From Inia geoffrensis (taxonomy: Eukaryota > Chordata > Mammalia > Artiodactyla > Iniidae), in assembly GCA_036417435.1 (NCBI GenBank), contig CM070899.1, positions 69,813,501 to 69,877,500 on the forward strand: 64,000 bases of DNA. The letters are read 5' to 3'. Below are positions 1 through 13,015 of this stretch, in pieces; position 1 is the stretch's first letter; every line of letters starts with the position of its first letter. Both the position numbers and the translations under genes were made by a program. The notes under the pieces are model-generated. The model had not been told where the DNA came from. It made no database searches and was given only the letters and a program-made list of their open reading frames with translations.

Positions 1-845
1 TGAACATTTGATTATAGGATATGGTTGTGGGTGAGTAGTTGAGGCAACTCAACATGTCAAGGGAAGTAAACTCTAACTGAAACAAATCCCTCACTTCTGT
101 TTTGTTTACTACTACCATTTATGGATTAGATTACACTTAAATGATGTTATCATTAAAACCAGCCATCAATTTTAAAATTTCAAAATTTTATATTATCTGT
201 TTCTACATAAAGCATATTACTCATCTGAAATGTTTTTAAGAAACTAGCTGATTGGAAAATGGCAAAATGGAGGTGGTAGATTATCATTAAACTCGAAGAC
301 TAATATTTTTATTCTCTCACCTTTGCAGTCTAGCTTTTGAGAAATATATAGTCTTACTAAACATCAATTATGTATACCTTCTTCCTATATTCTTGAAAAA
401 CAAGCTTTTTTTTGACATTGGCCCCTTTTAAATGTAGGACAACAATATCCTGGGGAAACATATACGAGTTGCAATTGCATGCAACTTCAAAATCAGGAAA
501 GGTTAATCTATAATAGAAAAAGTGATTTTGGATAATTATAAGTTATCAATGAAGATGTGCTGGATGTTCTCAAAGCTATACTATCAGTAGTAAAGACTAA
601 ATGTTTCTAGCTCCCAACCAACAAAATTTGAAAAGCAAATACGTCACTTATCCAATACTTGTAGTATAGGTTGTGTACTTTGGATACACTATCTGTTTCC
701 CACCAAGAACTTCCTCTCAATTTTATTGCTCTTCTATATTTTCATCTTTTTTCTTATAACTGATTCTTGGCTTCATGCATCTATATATTCTCATCCTTTC
801 TCTCTTAAAACAAAACAAAAAACTGTTAAACACACTTCACATAAA
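1..845. other. AT-rich unique DNA, no feature recognised
   Basis: There is no long open frame, recognisable repeat, RNA gene or convincing splice pair on either strand. The stretch is AT-rich and may hold repeat relics too decayed to see by eye. Confidence 0.4.
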
Positions 846-847
846 TA

Positions 848-1480
848 TATAAACACCCAATAAGCCCATGCAAAATTGCTTAAACTTATTAGTCATCAGA
901 GAATTGCAAAACCTCAAATAAAAGCTCACTCTATAATTACTGAAATTTAAAGAGACTGAAAATATTACTGGTAGAAATGATGTGGAACTTTCATAAATTG
1001 TTGGTAGGAAACTAAAGTGATACAACTAATTTGAAAAACAGTTTGTCATCTCCTTACAAAGTCAAACACACCTTGCCTATGGCCCAGCAGTCCCAGAAAA
1101 AGAAAAAGACATATCCATACAAAGACTTGTTCAAAAATGATAAGTCAAAATATTTATCAACAGATAAATAGCTATACAATATGTATATTGTATATTTATA
1201 CAATGGAATACTACTCAGCAATACAAAGCAACACACTAGTGATACACACTGCAAGTGGATAAATCTCAAGGATATTATGTTGAGGGAAGGAAGCCAGACA
1301 GAAAAGAGAACATGCTGTATGCTTTCATGCATATACAATTCTAGAACAAGCAAAACTAAGCTACGGTGATAAAAATTAAACCGTGGTTTCCTTGTAAGAT
1401 TGATGTGAAAGAGACAGGAGGGAAATTTCTGGGGTGATGGAAATGTTCTCTACCTTGAATGAGGTGATAGTTACATGGGT
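848..1480 (+). mobile_element. Old L1 (L1M-type) fragment, end of ORF2 and 3' UTR
   Basis: On the plus strand the text follows the end of LINE-1 ORF2 and the 3' UTR: a degenerate stretch of the kind that follows the reverse transcriptase domain (cccagcagtccc at 1083-1094), then the well-known ATACAATGGAATACTACTCAGC block near 1198. Many substitutions and frame breaks show an old copy. Only small open frames remain and they do not code for a working protein. Both boundaries are approximate. Confidence 0.7.
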
Positions 1481-1482
1481 GT

Positions 1483-1523
1483 ATAGTTTTTAAAAACTAT
1501 TTGAGCAGTTTTTAAAAACTGCT
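1483..1523. repeat. Two adjacent perfect palindromes with a shared core
   Basis: An 18-bp perfect palindrome (1483-1500, ATAGTTTTTAAAAACTAT) is followed after three bases by a 20-bp perfect palindrome (1504-1523, AGCAGTTTTTAAAAACTGCT). Both share the core AGTTTTTAAAAACT. They lie at the end of the L1 fragment and could form two cruciforms or arise by template switching. Confidence 0.85.
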
Positions 1524-1734
1524 AGGAAAAAAAACTCTTAAAATATGAATGCTTTCTTGTATATGAATTATAACAATAAAAAATAGAAAACAAGCTCCAG
1601 TTTTGATTCCATATTGATCTCCTGATGAAACCTCTTTCACAGCCAGACTTCTTGAACAGGTTAACTTCTGTCTGTGTTCTCCAGTTCCCTAACTTTTGTT
1701 CAATTTTAAACTCAGTCATTCACTAGAATAAGGC

Positions 1735-2070
1735 CCCCACCACTTCTCCTATCCACAATTCTCTTTCCCTGAAGGATTTGGCCCGGCTAATGCCTATTTG
1801 TTCTTTAGGTGTCAGCCTAAACTTAACCATCTCCCAACCCTCCAGACCATGCTAAGAGCTGTGGCTATGTATTTCCATAGCATCCTCCCCTTCATAATAC
1901 AGTATTTATCATCTCTTATTATAATTAATTGCTTAAATTATCTCTCTTTACGCTAAGCCATAAGCTCTGGGCAGGGATGTTTATTTTGTTCACCCTGAAT
2001 TCTCAGTACCAAGCAAAGTGCTTGGTGCATATCTGCAAAACTATTTGTCAGATGAATAAATAAGTAGATG
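1735..2070 (+). mobile_element. L2 LINE 3' end fragment
   Basis: The segment ends in the typical L2 3' signature on the plus strand: a 'TAAGCTCTGGGCAGGGATG' type block, then 'AAGTGCTTGGTGCATA' and a tail of GATGAATAAATAAG. This is an ancient mammalian LINE-2 relic with no intact reading frame. Confidence 0.7.
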
Positions 2071-2089
2071 AAGAAACTGTCTCCCTTAC

Positions 2090-3235
2090 CTTTCATATAT
2101 CAGTTCTAGATGCCTCTTTTGATTTCTTTCAGTTTCCTCTTTCATAATTCTAGTTTGAGCCCTCATCATCTCTTCCATAGGCATTTGTAATCAGTTTCCT
2201 AACATCTCTCTGCCTCTGGTCTCTTGTCTTTCTAACCCAGCACTCACATTGCTACAAGAAACAGCCTCCTAAAATGCCCATTAAATCAAGTCATTTTCTC
2301 TCTTCGAAATCTTTATTTACTTATTAAATAAATTAAAAACTTATATGACATTGTGTCTCAGGATCAATCCTTTGTTTTCCATGTTAAAGTCTCTTCTATC
2401 CATTTCTATTTTCTCTTGAACGGTTGAACTGTTACAAATCTCTTAACTGGTCTCTGCCTCCACTGCTTTTCCATTCTAGTGCATCTTTCACAGACTCCCT
2501 AGCATTATCTCTTAAAATAAATTTCATCATATCTCTCTTAAGTTTAAAAATTCTTACTGGCCTGCTATAGTCTACAAAATAACATTTGTGTGTTTTTACC
2601 TAGGAACACCCTCTGTCATGTTCTCAAAACGCATTTGCGTGTGTTGTTCCTTATTTTTCTAGAAGATCCATTTCTCCATTCTTCACCTTGAAATACTCAG
2701 TGAAATGTCACACTGTGATTGTCCTCATCTAAGCCCCCAGGCATGGCTAATTTCCCTGCTTGTGCTCTGGGCTAACCCATAGCTTAGTTCATGTTTCTGC
2801 AATAACACTCCCACGCTGTATAATGATTTTTCTCTCTTTTCATGTTTATTTTTCTTTGTTAAGACTGTGGATCCTTGAGAGTAACAACAATATATTATTA
2901 TTTTATTTTTATTCCCTGTGCTTAGTACAGTGCTTGGAATAGAGAGGTGATCAGTGAATATCTGTTAAATGAATGCACTAATGAACGATGAATCCATACC
3001 ACTCGGCCTCTTCACATGCTGTGCTTTTGCTTCTATGGTTTGCTCAGCCTTGATTGCCCTCCTTTCAGTTCTGTGATTAGTGAAAACTTATACATCTTAA
3101 AGTTCTGTTTCGACTGATTCCTTTTATGTGACACTCTCACTGCTCTCTTAATGAGAATTAATTATGCCTTCCTGTATGTTCCTTTGGTGACTGTTGCTTG
3201 CTTATCCATTATTTAACTTAATAAACTTGATATTG
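2090..3235 (+). mobile_element. L2 LINE fragments, two in tandem
   Basis: Pyrimidine-rich L2-like text runs to a 3' end at about 2985, with the signature 'GTGCTTAGTACAGTGCTTGGAATAG' followed by a GAATG-type tail. It is followed by a second L2-like piece (about 2990-3235, 'CACATGCTGTGCTTTTGCTTC' onward). Boundaries between the pieces are uncertain, and nothing in them is open for translation. Confidence 0.6.
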
Positions 3236-3239
3236 TGAA

Positions 3240-4319
3240 CTGGCTACACGGCAGGCATTATATATGCTATAGAGATTACAATAGAGAATGTACCTGGTGG
3301 CTACCATTGAGAAGCTCACAGTCTAATGGAGAGGTGTATTTGTAAAAATATAGATACAGTTCAATCTGTTAAATCAAGGTGAGAATAAAATGCCATAAGA
3401 TCAGAGAGCTTGGAGGAATTAATTTGACATGATTCATAGGCAATGATTCATAGAGTGCTTGAGATTTCAGCTGGTACTTGAAAAAGGCATAGGAGTTTGA
3501 CAGGCAAATGGGTGGTTGCAAAGATATTCCAGGCAGAAGAAACAGCCTTTGTAAATGCATAGATTCATGAAAAAGAACTCTGGCAACTGATTCACACTCT
3601 TTTCCTGCAGTGATCTCCTAAACTCCTTGTGCATGCATATAACACTTTTGAACTCTAGCTAACAACTTCTTACTCTCAGCTCTAGAGACTCCAGTCAACT
3701 TCTCCAATGACTATACCTGGGATTTGATGTCACCTAGAATAGTAAAACCTCTAATATTCTTAATTCCAGTATCCCCCTCTCATACTTCCAATTCTCCCAC
3801 TTATTTCACCACACTTATTTTCTGAACTTGTGATTATTTTATGACCCTTCAACTCACAGTACCTCTCTTGAGGGTGTCTCCTCCTCCTTCAACTTTTTTC
3901 CATAAAAACGATGCATTAAAAGAGTGGCTTCAAGATTTAGAAAACAAAGTAACCAGATAACTAATAATCAATATTACTGTAAAACTCGGAACATTGTCAA
4001 GTTTTGTTTTGGAGTTGTCTTGTTGCCATAGTTAGATGCATCCAAGGGTGGTTCCAGATGGAGAACATGATATTCTGTAGTTACTTGAGTAGAATTCTGT
4101 GGCCCTAAAAGTATGTTTCTTCAGCCCTGCAGCTATCTGGAGGCTGAGCTAAAAGCAGTTTAAAAAGAAGCACAGTTAGGTCTTTCTTGGGCTCCCTTTT
4201 GGGGGTCAAACAGACAGTAAAGCTCTGAATTTAAAAATGACCATATTAGATCAAATTGCACCTCATTTAACTTGATTACTTAACTATCCGTTCTGCAATA
4301 TATGCTTTGACACATAATG

Positions 4320-4320
<1 letters not shown>
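3240..4320. other. Unique DNA, weak old-repeat relics
   Basis: The 3245-3345 stretch resembles the 'gagattacaatagagaatg... agaagctcacagtctaatgg' block common in old mammalian repeats. The rest shows no gene, RNA gene or repeat that I can name. Confidence 0.35.

Positions 4321-4374
<54 letters not shown>
4321..4374. repeat. (TA)n microsatellite
   Basis: About 26 uninterrupted TA units follow GG and end in TTTCTTT. Perfect purity over this length predicts high length polymorphism between individuals. Confidence 0.98.
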
Positions 4375-4376
<2 letters not shown>

Positions 4377-4554
4377 CTTTTATTAGCTTTAACTTTTGTG
4401 ACTGTACATGAAATTTGGAAAACCACTGGGAGAATACATTAAAAGCGATGCCCCAATATTTTAAATAGCCTGTATCTTAGTATAGATTTTATTTAAAATG
4501 TACTAAGTGCTAGTATTGTTCTAAGCGTTTGGCAGAAATGATATCTTGGAGTGA

Positions 4555-4790
4555 GCTGTGATTCAAATGAGGCAATCTGGCTTTGGAGGCTAAGCTTATA
4601 ACCAGGTTTGCGGGAAAATCCTACACATCAAGTCATTCCAGTTCTGCCACTCACCACCTGTGTTATCTTGAGTATGTTACTCTGTGAGCCTCAAGATTCC
4701 ACATTTGGAAAGGAGGTGATGTAGAACCTAGCTCTGAAAGTTGTTACAGATATTAAGTCAAGTTATCCAAGCATCACCTTTTATGACCCA
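4555..4790 (+). mobile_element. MIR SINE
   Basis: The plus strand follows the MIR core: 'TCTGCCACTCACCACCTGTGTTATCTTGAG', then the 'CTCAAGATTCC...TGGAAAGGAGG' region and a GTTGTTACAGATATTAAGT-like 3' part. MIRs are ancient tRNA-derived SINEs mobilised by L2; this one is strongly diverged. Confidence 0.7.
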
Positions 4791-4868
4791 GCCCTAGAAA
4801 TCACTCAAAGTCACTTCTGCCACATTTTATTCATTGAGGTAGTTATATAATCCACCCTGACTCAAGGT

Positions 4869-4879
4869 GGGGGGGGGGG
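4869..4879. repeat. Homopolymer G11
   Basis: Eleven consecutive G bases follow CTCAAGGT. This is a rare homopolymer type in AT-rich DNA and a likely sequencing-error or polymorphism site. Confidence 0.95.
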
Positions 4880-5389
4880 CAATATACTGCCTCCTGATGA
4901 GGAGTGAAAAGGTTCTCTAAGAACATGTAGAACTGGAAATATTGCCATGACCCTTTTAGGAAAATACAATCATGCCACATCATGAAGAGTGCCAAGAAAT
5001 TTTAGCTGCAAGGGACACATTCCCCCTGATTTAGCCAGGACTACAGTACGAAGACAGTCACACTAACCTTCTACTTCTACACTTCACTAGCCACATAATT
5101 CAAGAGAAATCTTCAACTCAAAATTTCAGACCTCATTTCATTCCTAAGTCAAACAGAACAATTTAGAACTTTTCTTGTATTCAATATGTTGCCTATATAT
5201 GTAAAAAAAAATACATTATTCTAAGTGTATTTTCTTCTGTATTCAACTTAGAGTACTTGAGTACCTCTCTTGGTGATATCGATATCCCTGATCCTTTATT
5301 CTTCCAATCAATCCACTTAACCAAATTCCAAACCTAAATGCATCTCACTACCTACATTTTAATGGTGATGTTTTCTAGGAATTTGTCCT

Positions 5390-6355
5390 CACTGTTCTCT
5401 TGTCTAACTATACATGCTCACTTTGCCCATGCTTCAACTATAATTAAATGTGCTAATAATGCCCATGCTTCTGTTGTCATATCTACTTAAAGCTCTTGTC
5501 CCTTGGTCCCCAGTTTACCAGGTAATCTCCAGAATGGGGGAGATACCTGAGTCTCAGCATGGTGTCCAAACTTAACTCATTCTTCCTCTTTCCAAGCTAC
5601 TCTTTTTATATCACCCCCTCACTCCATTAACTATTTCTTCTAGTCTAGAAATCTTGGACTTTTTCCTCTCCAGTTTACCATCTACTTTCTATTATTCACC
5701 ATGACCAGTTGATTCTAGTCCTTTAATGTCTTTTACTATCATGTCCACTGTTCTGTCTCAGTTTAGGGCTTCGTCATTACTCACCTGGACTCTTTTATCC
5801 ACTCCAGCCCTTCCTCGTACTTTCCACCCGAGTAATCTTTATGAAATATAAACCTTATCATGTCAGTCTTCTTAAAAAATTGCAATAAATTCTCATAACC
5901 TTCTGAATAAAGTCCAACGTCTTTATCATTTCTAAAAAGACCCTAATTTTCTAGGCTTTACCTAAATTTCCACCCTCATCTATATAGAACTGGTGTTCCT
6001 GGAACACCCAGTGATTTTCTCTCCTTCAAAATGTGTGGACTTGGGACTCTGGGTCTTTGTTTAGGCAGATCCCTTTTCACCTTTTCCTGATTACTCCAAC
6101 AGTCCTTATGACATTTCAATAAATACTTCTTCCAGGAAAACTTAGCTAATGCTGTGACCTGAGTTATTTGCCCCTGTCTGGCTCCCAGAAACCTGTGCAA
6201 GTGATTACTAATCAAAATATCATACTATGACCATATTGTTGGTTTACTTAAGAATAGGAACTGTCTCATTCTTATTTCTCTAGTGCCAGTTGCAGTTTCT
6301 GTCACAATGTAGCAGCTTGATGAAAGTTTTTTTTAAATGAATGCATGAATAAATA
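5390..6355 (+). mobile_element. L2 LINE fragment with 3' end
   Basis: Plus-strand text matches the L2 ORF2/3' UTR style (catctactttc, then 'TTACTCACCTGGACTC' near 5778 and 'AAGTCCAACGTCTTT' near 5910). It closes near 6350 with 'GAATGCATGAATAAATAG', the L2 3' tail type. It is diverged and non-coding. The splice-donor-like CTCACCTGG inside it belongs to the repeat. Confidence 0.65.
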
Positions 6356-6489
6356 GACTCTTACCTCAAATATTCTACCTCTTTCCCACTTGAAAGCAAA
6401 TCATTAGTGAACTAAAATTTTACAACAAAATTTTTTACAACAAAAATTTCTCTAGTCGTACTTCTTTCTAAATTCTCTTAAAAATATTT

Positions 6490-6920
6490 TCGTTAGGTTT
6501 TGTATTAGTATCTATTACCATGATAGTATTGCGTGATAAACAACCACAAAAAATCAGTGGCATAAAACAGTATTTATTGCTCATGAACCTGGGTTGGTCT
6601 TATGGGTTGCTCTACTGATATTACCTGGGCTTGCTCACACATCTAGTGGGTGGCTGGCTGTTGACTGGCCTAGGACAGCCTCAGATGTGATTACTGGGGA
6701 CTCTCAGTTATGCTGCAGGTGTTTCTGGTCCATCTCCTGGGCTGATCTGGAAAAGTCCTTTTTACGGGATTTGTAGAAGTGTTAACAGAACAAACCTCAA
6801 TATGTCAGCCCATTTCAAGCTTCTGCTGATGACACCTCTGCTAACATTTATATTGGCTAATGCATGTCACATGACTAGGTCCAGAGAAGGCATATTATGC
6901 CCCCTCTCTTACCCTGAAAG
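6490..6920. mobile_element. Ancient interspersed repeat, family not determined
   Basis: The stretch resembles a widespread mammalian repeat whose text runs 'TATCTATTACCATGATAG... AACAACCAC...AGTGGCATAAAACAG...TTTATTGCTCA'. I recognise the pattern but cannot name the family. It could be an LTR or a DNA transposon remnant. No useful open frame is present. Confidence 0.45.
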
Positions 6921-6924
6921 AGCA

Positions 6925-8855
6925 CTTCAAAATTACATGGCAAAGGATGTAAATATATGGAATGTTCAAGAATTTGGACCAATATTGAAAACTACCTTAG
7001 GGCCATTCAATCAGTAAATTCACCAGTAACTATTTTTGGCACCAGTAATTGTGTAAGACATTCTAATAAAACGATATACAAGTTATTAGAGAGAAATAGA
7101 TGAATCATCCTCTTCCTCTAGGACTTGGCAGTTCTTTTTGAAATGTAAATAAAGAAAAAAATCTATGGCCAAAAGTTATATGTATGAGATAAGAGATATT
7201 TAATTATCAAAGAAGGAAACTATCTATATCAACAAGAATCATTAAAGAAGAATTTGTGGAGGAGAATAAAGAAATGGATTTTGAAATATTGCTAAGATTT
7301 TGAGAGAAGATGAAGAAGGAATTTCATGTAGAACAATTTCCCTTCTTTCATGGTATCATTAGTTTATCACATAAATTGCTTAGTATTCTTTATCTGGAAA
7401 TTTACAGACATCATTCCTAAATTGGTCTCGATGCAGTGATTGGTGCATTACAAGGGAATAACAACAGTAAATAATTCATAATCAAATCTCCCTTGAAGAC
7501 ATAAGTAAACATATAAATAGCTATAATAAATTAGAACGGAACATGATGACTTTGATTTGATTGACAAAACTACCTGATGTTTTGTCTCCAGGGAGACATC
7601 ATCAGGCATGGTGAAGATTTTCCACTGCAAATTAGAATTCTGTGCACGACTTTGTTCTGAAGCTCAATTAACTTCGAAATTTAAAAATGCTTTAGGGAGC
7701 CAGGCTTGAGTTGCTGACAAGGACGGTTAGTTTTAACCACAGTATTTACAAACTATGTGGAAAGACCATGATAAACCAAAAATGAAACCAAGCTTTCAGG
7801 AAGAAACTAATGTATAAAGAAATATAACAAAAAGATCAAATAGTCTGTGGGATATTTAATTATTTTTAATTATTTTATGTCTAGCTTTCTTTAACATTTC
7901 TGTAGCTATCTGGCTTTTAATACCTCATTAACATAAAATTTTCAGTCTTGCATAGGCAGACTTTTGTAAACAAAAGGATATTTATTTCTGCCCATTTTTA
8001 CTTATCTCTGCTTAAAAATAGAGATAAATGGAAATGAATTTTCATACCAAACTGTAAATGTTGTAAAATAAGCCACATTGAGCGATTTAAAACCGAGCAT
8101 TTAATTTCTATCTCCCCACTCCACCATCCCCATCAAATTTAGTGCCATACCCCTGATCTCTTTTTCCCTTCCTCTCTTCTCCCCTAGGATGTGAGCCTTT
8201 TTCTAACTGTGGTTGAAATCTCATAGAATCCAATGTTTACCTTTTTGTCTGTTCCCTTGGCACCTGAAGATGGTGCCAAAACTGCTACCTTAATTTAAAT
8301 GGCACACTACTTTTAGAAACGGTAACTTTTATTCATTTATTCAGAGAAGTTATTAATGGAACAACATAAAGTTCATTCAATTTTTGACAAGTGTCTCTCC
8401 CAGGGGAAAGGTGATGAAAAAAACCCAAAAAAACTCCAAGGGCTGGTTCATTTTTAGAATTTGTTTACAAGGTTACAGCACACTCCCATTTTTTCTAAGA
8501 ATGCATTGCTTAGAGAGTCGTTCCACGAGTGTTCATCTCATTTATAAATAATGATCTGGAACATCACCTCTTGGGAGCATAAAATGCTATGGATTCAGAG
8601 GTGGTAGAAAGCCTTTGGATAAAAGCTTATAGCCTCTGGATTGTGGTCCAGTTCTGTCTCATTGTAAACTTCACTTACACGTCTCTTACATTCTCAGGTT
8701 CTCAGGTTTTTTTCTAAAAAAACAAAAACAAAAAAGATAGTAAACAGTACTGTGTTTTCTCCACAAGGATGTAATGAGGAATAAATAGGATAGATAGCAT
8801 ATACAGAAAAACATTTTGTTTTTATTTACTTTAACATGTTACAATGGAAAATTTG
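6925..8855. other. Unique DNA, no gene recognised
   Basis: The DNA is AT-rich with no repeat that I can name. A short hairpin lies at 7575-7606 (CTGATG...CATCAG outside, GTCTCC...GGAGAC inside). No promoter, exon or RNA gene can be supported. Confidence 0.4.
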
Positions 8856-10273
8856 AACCATATCCACATGTAGAGAGAATAGTATAAAGAAACTCTGTAT
8901 ACCCATCCTCAGCATTAATGGTTATCAATTCATAAACGCTCTGTGGCTTTTATGTTCCCATTCACTTCTCTTTCCACAGTTATTTTTAAGCAAATCCTCA
9001 ATATTTCATTATTTTACTTGTAAATATGTTATTGTTACCTTAAAAAGCTAAGGTCTCATAAAAAATCATAGTAACATTATCACAAGTAAAATAATTAAAA
9101 AGTAATTGTTTAATATATCCAATAATCAGTGAATGCTCAAATTCCTTCTGTTTGATAATTTTTTGTAACACTTTATTTGAATTAAGATCCAATAAGGTCT
9201 AATTAGTCCATATATTGCAATGAAATGTTACTTTAAATTGTAAATCCATCCACTCTTTTCCACTATGCATTTTATTTGTTGGAGAAACTGAGTCATTTGT
9301 CTCATAGAATTACTTCCTCAGGGGATTAAAATGTTCTATGTTTTGTATTTCTTGAACATTATAGTTATATTAGAGCCTTAGTAGGATATATATTACACTT
9401 TTTTCATGTTCCAGATTGTATTCCTAATATTATATTTTGAACGTTTTTTTTCCTCCACAAAGAATTGTTCCCTACAATTTCTATGAAGTCTTTTCAACTA
9501 GCAAAAAACCATATAATACACTAAACAAGACTGCACCTTCATAAGGCTCTGAAACATACATTACTATATGTTTCTTGTATGACCAAGAAAGGATTACTGG
9601 GTTGCATTCGGTGCTGCCACCTTACCCATGCCCACCCCCTGCCCCCCACACAATGGAACAAATGTTTAGAGGTACGATGGATAATTATGTTGTTTCCTCT
9701 CCATCCTTGTTCCTCCTTCTTCTTAATAATTTTTGTTAAACAAAATCTTAGTTGTCTTTTACCATTTTATTTGATCCATTTAATATTGCATTACATATAT
9801 GTAAATTATAAAGCCTGGTGATAAAACAAACAGTGAATCCACTATTCAATGTATAACCCAGAACGTTGTGACTATGGTCTTTGTACTCCCAGCCTGTTCA
9901 TCTCCCTACCTCCTTCCTCACATGTAAACATTATTCCCTTGCTTTATAAATTTTAGTTTTATTCTATATATATGCATCCATAAACACTATTTTAGTCTTA
10001 CTTTTTTGAGCTTTATTAATATAGTCCACTATATAACAGTTATTTGGAACTGAATGTATTTATTCAAACTGTGTTCTTCATTTTCATCCATGTAGTTGAC
10101 TAATTATTTTCCCTCTGTATATAGTGTCATTTATCCATTTATTTATCTGTCCTTCTATCAATGGACATTTGTGTTGTTTCCAGTGTTTTATGATTTCAGG
10201 CAGTGTTGCTGAGGACATTTGTATACCTGTCTCCTGGTGCATATGCCCCAAAGTGTCTCCAGGGATTATATAT

Positions 10274-10501
10274 AAAAGTGGACTTGCGGGGCTTCCCTGG
10301 TGGCGCAGTGGTTGAGAGTCTGCCTGCCAATGCAGGGGACACGGGTTCGTGCCCCAGTCTGGGAAGATCCCACATGCCGCGGAGCGGCTGGGCCCGTGAG
10401 CTATGGCCGCTGGGCCTGCGCGTCCTGGGCCTGTGCTCCGCAACGGGAGAGGCCACAGCAGTGAGAGGCCCACGTACTGCAAAAAAAAAAAGTGGACTTG
10501 C
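10274..10501 (+). mobile_element. CHR-type SINE with 14-bp target-site duplication
   Basis: The body (10288-10487) has the tRNA-derived head GGGCTTCCCTGGTGGCGCAG, a B-box-like GGTTCGTGCCC and a short A tail. The direct repeat AAAAGTGGACTTGC flanks it at 10274-10287 and 10488-10501, which is the mark of L1-driven target-primed insertion. It sits inside the old minus-strand L1 and is therefore younger. Open frames across it, on both strands, are chance products of its GC-rich body. Confidence 0.95.
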
Positions 10502-11999
10502 TGTATCATATCACATGCATACTTTCAAATTTACAAAGCAAGACAAAAACGTTTCTGAAGTAGTTGACCACTTTATACTGCTATCAACAGTATGTAAGAG
10601 TACATATAGACAAATGTATTTTATTGATCAATAACATCTTCAGTGTTTGGAACTACCAGAATTCATGATTTTTGAGAAACTAGGTATAAATAGGTCTCTC
10701 ATTGTGGACTTATTAGACATGGTGCTGATTACTAATGATGCGCTTTATTTTGCATGTATGCATTGGCTATATATGTTTAAACTTCTCTGAAATTCTTGTT
10801 CATATATTTTTCCTACTTTTGTTTCTGCTTTAGAGGAGTTTGTTATAAATTTTAGATACTATTTTTTTTTTGTCAATTACATATGTTACAATTATTTTCT
10901 TCCATCTTATGGCTAATCTTTTGTTAAGAACCACTCTTGATGACAAAAGTTTAAACCATCAATATAATTATATATCAGTATTATCCCAGCATTTTCCTTC
11001 ATGGCTAGGAATTTTCCAGTTTTCTTTTTTACCCTATTCTGAAGTCATAAAGTTATTTTCCTATATTTTCATCTAAAAATTTTAAAGTTTTGCTTTTCAT
11101 ATTGAAATCTTTGTGCCCATTGAAAGTGTTTTTTTGTGTGTAGTGTAAGGTAGTATTTCATTTTTTCCCCCCTCATATGAGTAAACAATTGTTTGAACAT
11201 CTTTTAGGAACTATTCATGCACATTTACAATGCTCTGTAATGGCACATCTGTGATCTATTACAGTTCCATATATATATAGGCATGTAGGTATATATTGGC
11301 TCTTATTTGATTCCATTGATCTATCACTATTCCAGTATCATACTGTCCTAAATACTTGAAATTTATAATAATTCATGATATCTTGGAGGAGAGATTCTCC
11401 ACATTAATCTTGTTTGAAAATGTTTCAGCTATACTTGACCCTTTGCTCTTCCAACAAAATTTTGATGTCAAATTCTTAAAAAAAAAATCCTTTTGAGATT
11501 TTTATTTGAATTACATAGAATCTATAGTAATTTGGAGAAACTGATACCTTTATGATATTAAGGTTTTTTATTTGTAAACATATCTCTCCATTTCTTAGGC
11601 CTTCACTAAGACCTTTCAATAAATTTTTCATTATCTCCACAAATGATTTAAACATCTTTGTTTATTTCTTCCCAATCAATGTGTACATTTTATTGCTGTT
11701 GTATGTGATATATTTTAAAAATTATCAGTTTGTTTCTGATGTAAAATACTGAAATTTATTATTTCTTAATTATCTTGTGTCCTGACACTTCACTTTGCTA
11801 TACTTATTTTTAATAATTTGCATAGCTCCTTTTGGATTTTCAATGTAGACAATTATATCTTCTGCCAATAATGACAGTTTTATTTCTACTTTTCCAATTC
11901 TTAGTCATTGAGTTTCATCTTCTTACCTGATTACTTTACCCAAGATCTATTAGTTGGTGCCAGATGAGCTATTGATGTGCATCTATATAAATATTTTTT

Positions 12000-13015
12000 A
12001 AATGTTGTTTATTTTTTAAGTTAAATTTTAAACCTTATTTTTTAGAGTAGTTTTAGGTTCACAGCGAAATGAAGAGGAAGTTACAGAGGCATCCTAAATC
12101 CATGTGTGGATGGATAACTTTCCCCTTTAACAACATCCTCCAGCAGAGTGGTACATTTGCTATAACTGATGAAATTATATTGACACATCATTAACCAAAG
12201 AGCATAGTTTACATTAGGGTTCACTCTTGATGTTGTACATTCTATGGGTTTGGACAAAGGTGTCTACCATTATAGTTTCACACAGAGTAGTTTCACTGAC
12301 CTAAAAGGCCTCTGTGCTCCACCTATTCATCCCTCCCTCTGCCCAATCCCTGGCAAACACTGATCCTTTTACTGTCTCCATAGTTTTGCCTTTTCCAGAA
12401 TGTCACAGAGTTGGAATTATACAGCATGTAGCCTTTTCAGATGGGCTTGTCTCACTTAGTAATATGCACTTGTTTCCTCCATGTCTTTTCATGGCTTGAT
12501 AGATCATTTTTTTTAGTGCTGAATAATACCCCATTGTCCATATGTACCTCAGTTTATTCATTTACCTACTGAAGCACATCTTGATTGAATCCAAGTTTTA
12601 ACAAGTATGAATAAAGCTGCTGTAAACATCCATGTGCTGGTTTTTGTATGGACATAAGTTTTCAGCTCCTTTAAATACCAGAGTGTGATCATGCTATCAC
12701 ATGATAAGGGTGTGTCTAGTTTCTTAAGAAAACTGTGAAACTGTCTCCCAAAGTGTCTGTACTACTTTGCATTCCCACCAGAATGGGTGTTCCTACTGTT
12801 CTGTATCCTTGTCAGCATTTGTTGTTGTCATGTTCTGGATTTTGACCATTCATCATAGGTATGTAGTGGTATTTCATTGTTGTTTTCCTTTGCTTTTCCC
12901 TGATGAAATAGGATGCAAAGCATCTTTTCATATGCTTACTTTCCATCTCTGTTATCTTCTTTGGTGAGATGTCTGTTAAGGTCTTTGGCCCATTTTTCTC
13001 CTGTCTTATTTGTGA
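12000..13015 (-). mobile_element. L1M 3' UTR and ORF2 end, inserted in older L1
   Basis: Starting from a T-rich tail, the minus-strand L1M 3' end (TTATTTTTTAGAGTAGTTTTAGG near 12037) runs into the end of ORF2 (TTTCATGGCTTGATAG, CATTCCCACCAGAATGGG). The same 3' end type recurs at 37.14-38.5 kb, so the two are of one subfamily. Frames are broken. The older L1 continues on the other side, which shows nesting. Confidence 0.75.

Noticed and set aside
5765..5790. CTCACCTGG as a consensus minus-strand splice donor
   Set aside because: It is part of an L2 repeat where this text is commonly found.
7574..7624. 51-bp exon-like segment on minus (17 codons between CAG and GTAGTT)
   Set aside because: Weak pyrimidine tract, very short, and largely explained by a hairpin; no neighbouring exon in phase.
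10084..10634. Open frames of 86-143 codons on both strands over the SINE at 10.3 kb
   Set aside because: Near-identical frames recur in every CHR SINE copy and come from the GC-rich tRNA-like body with few stops.
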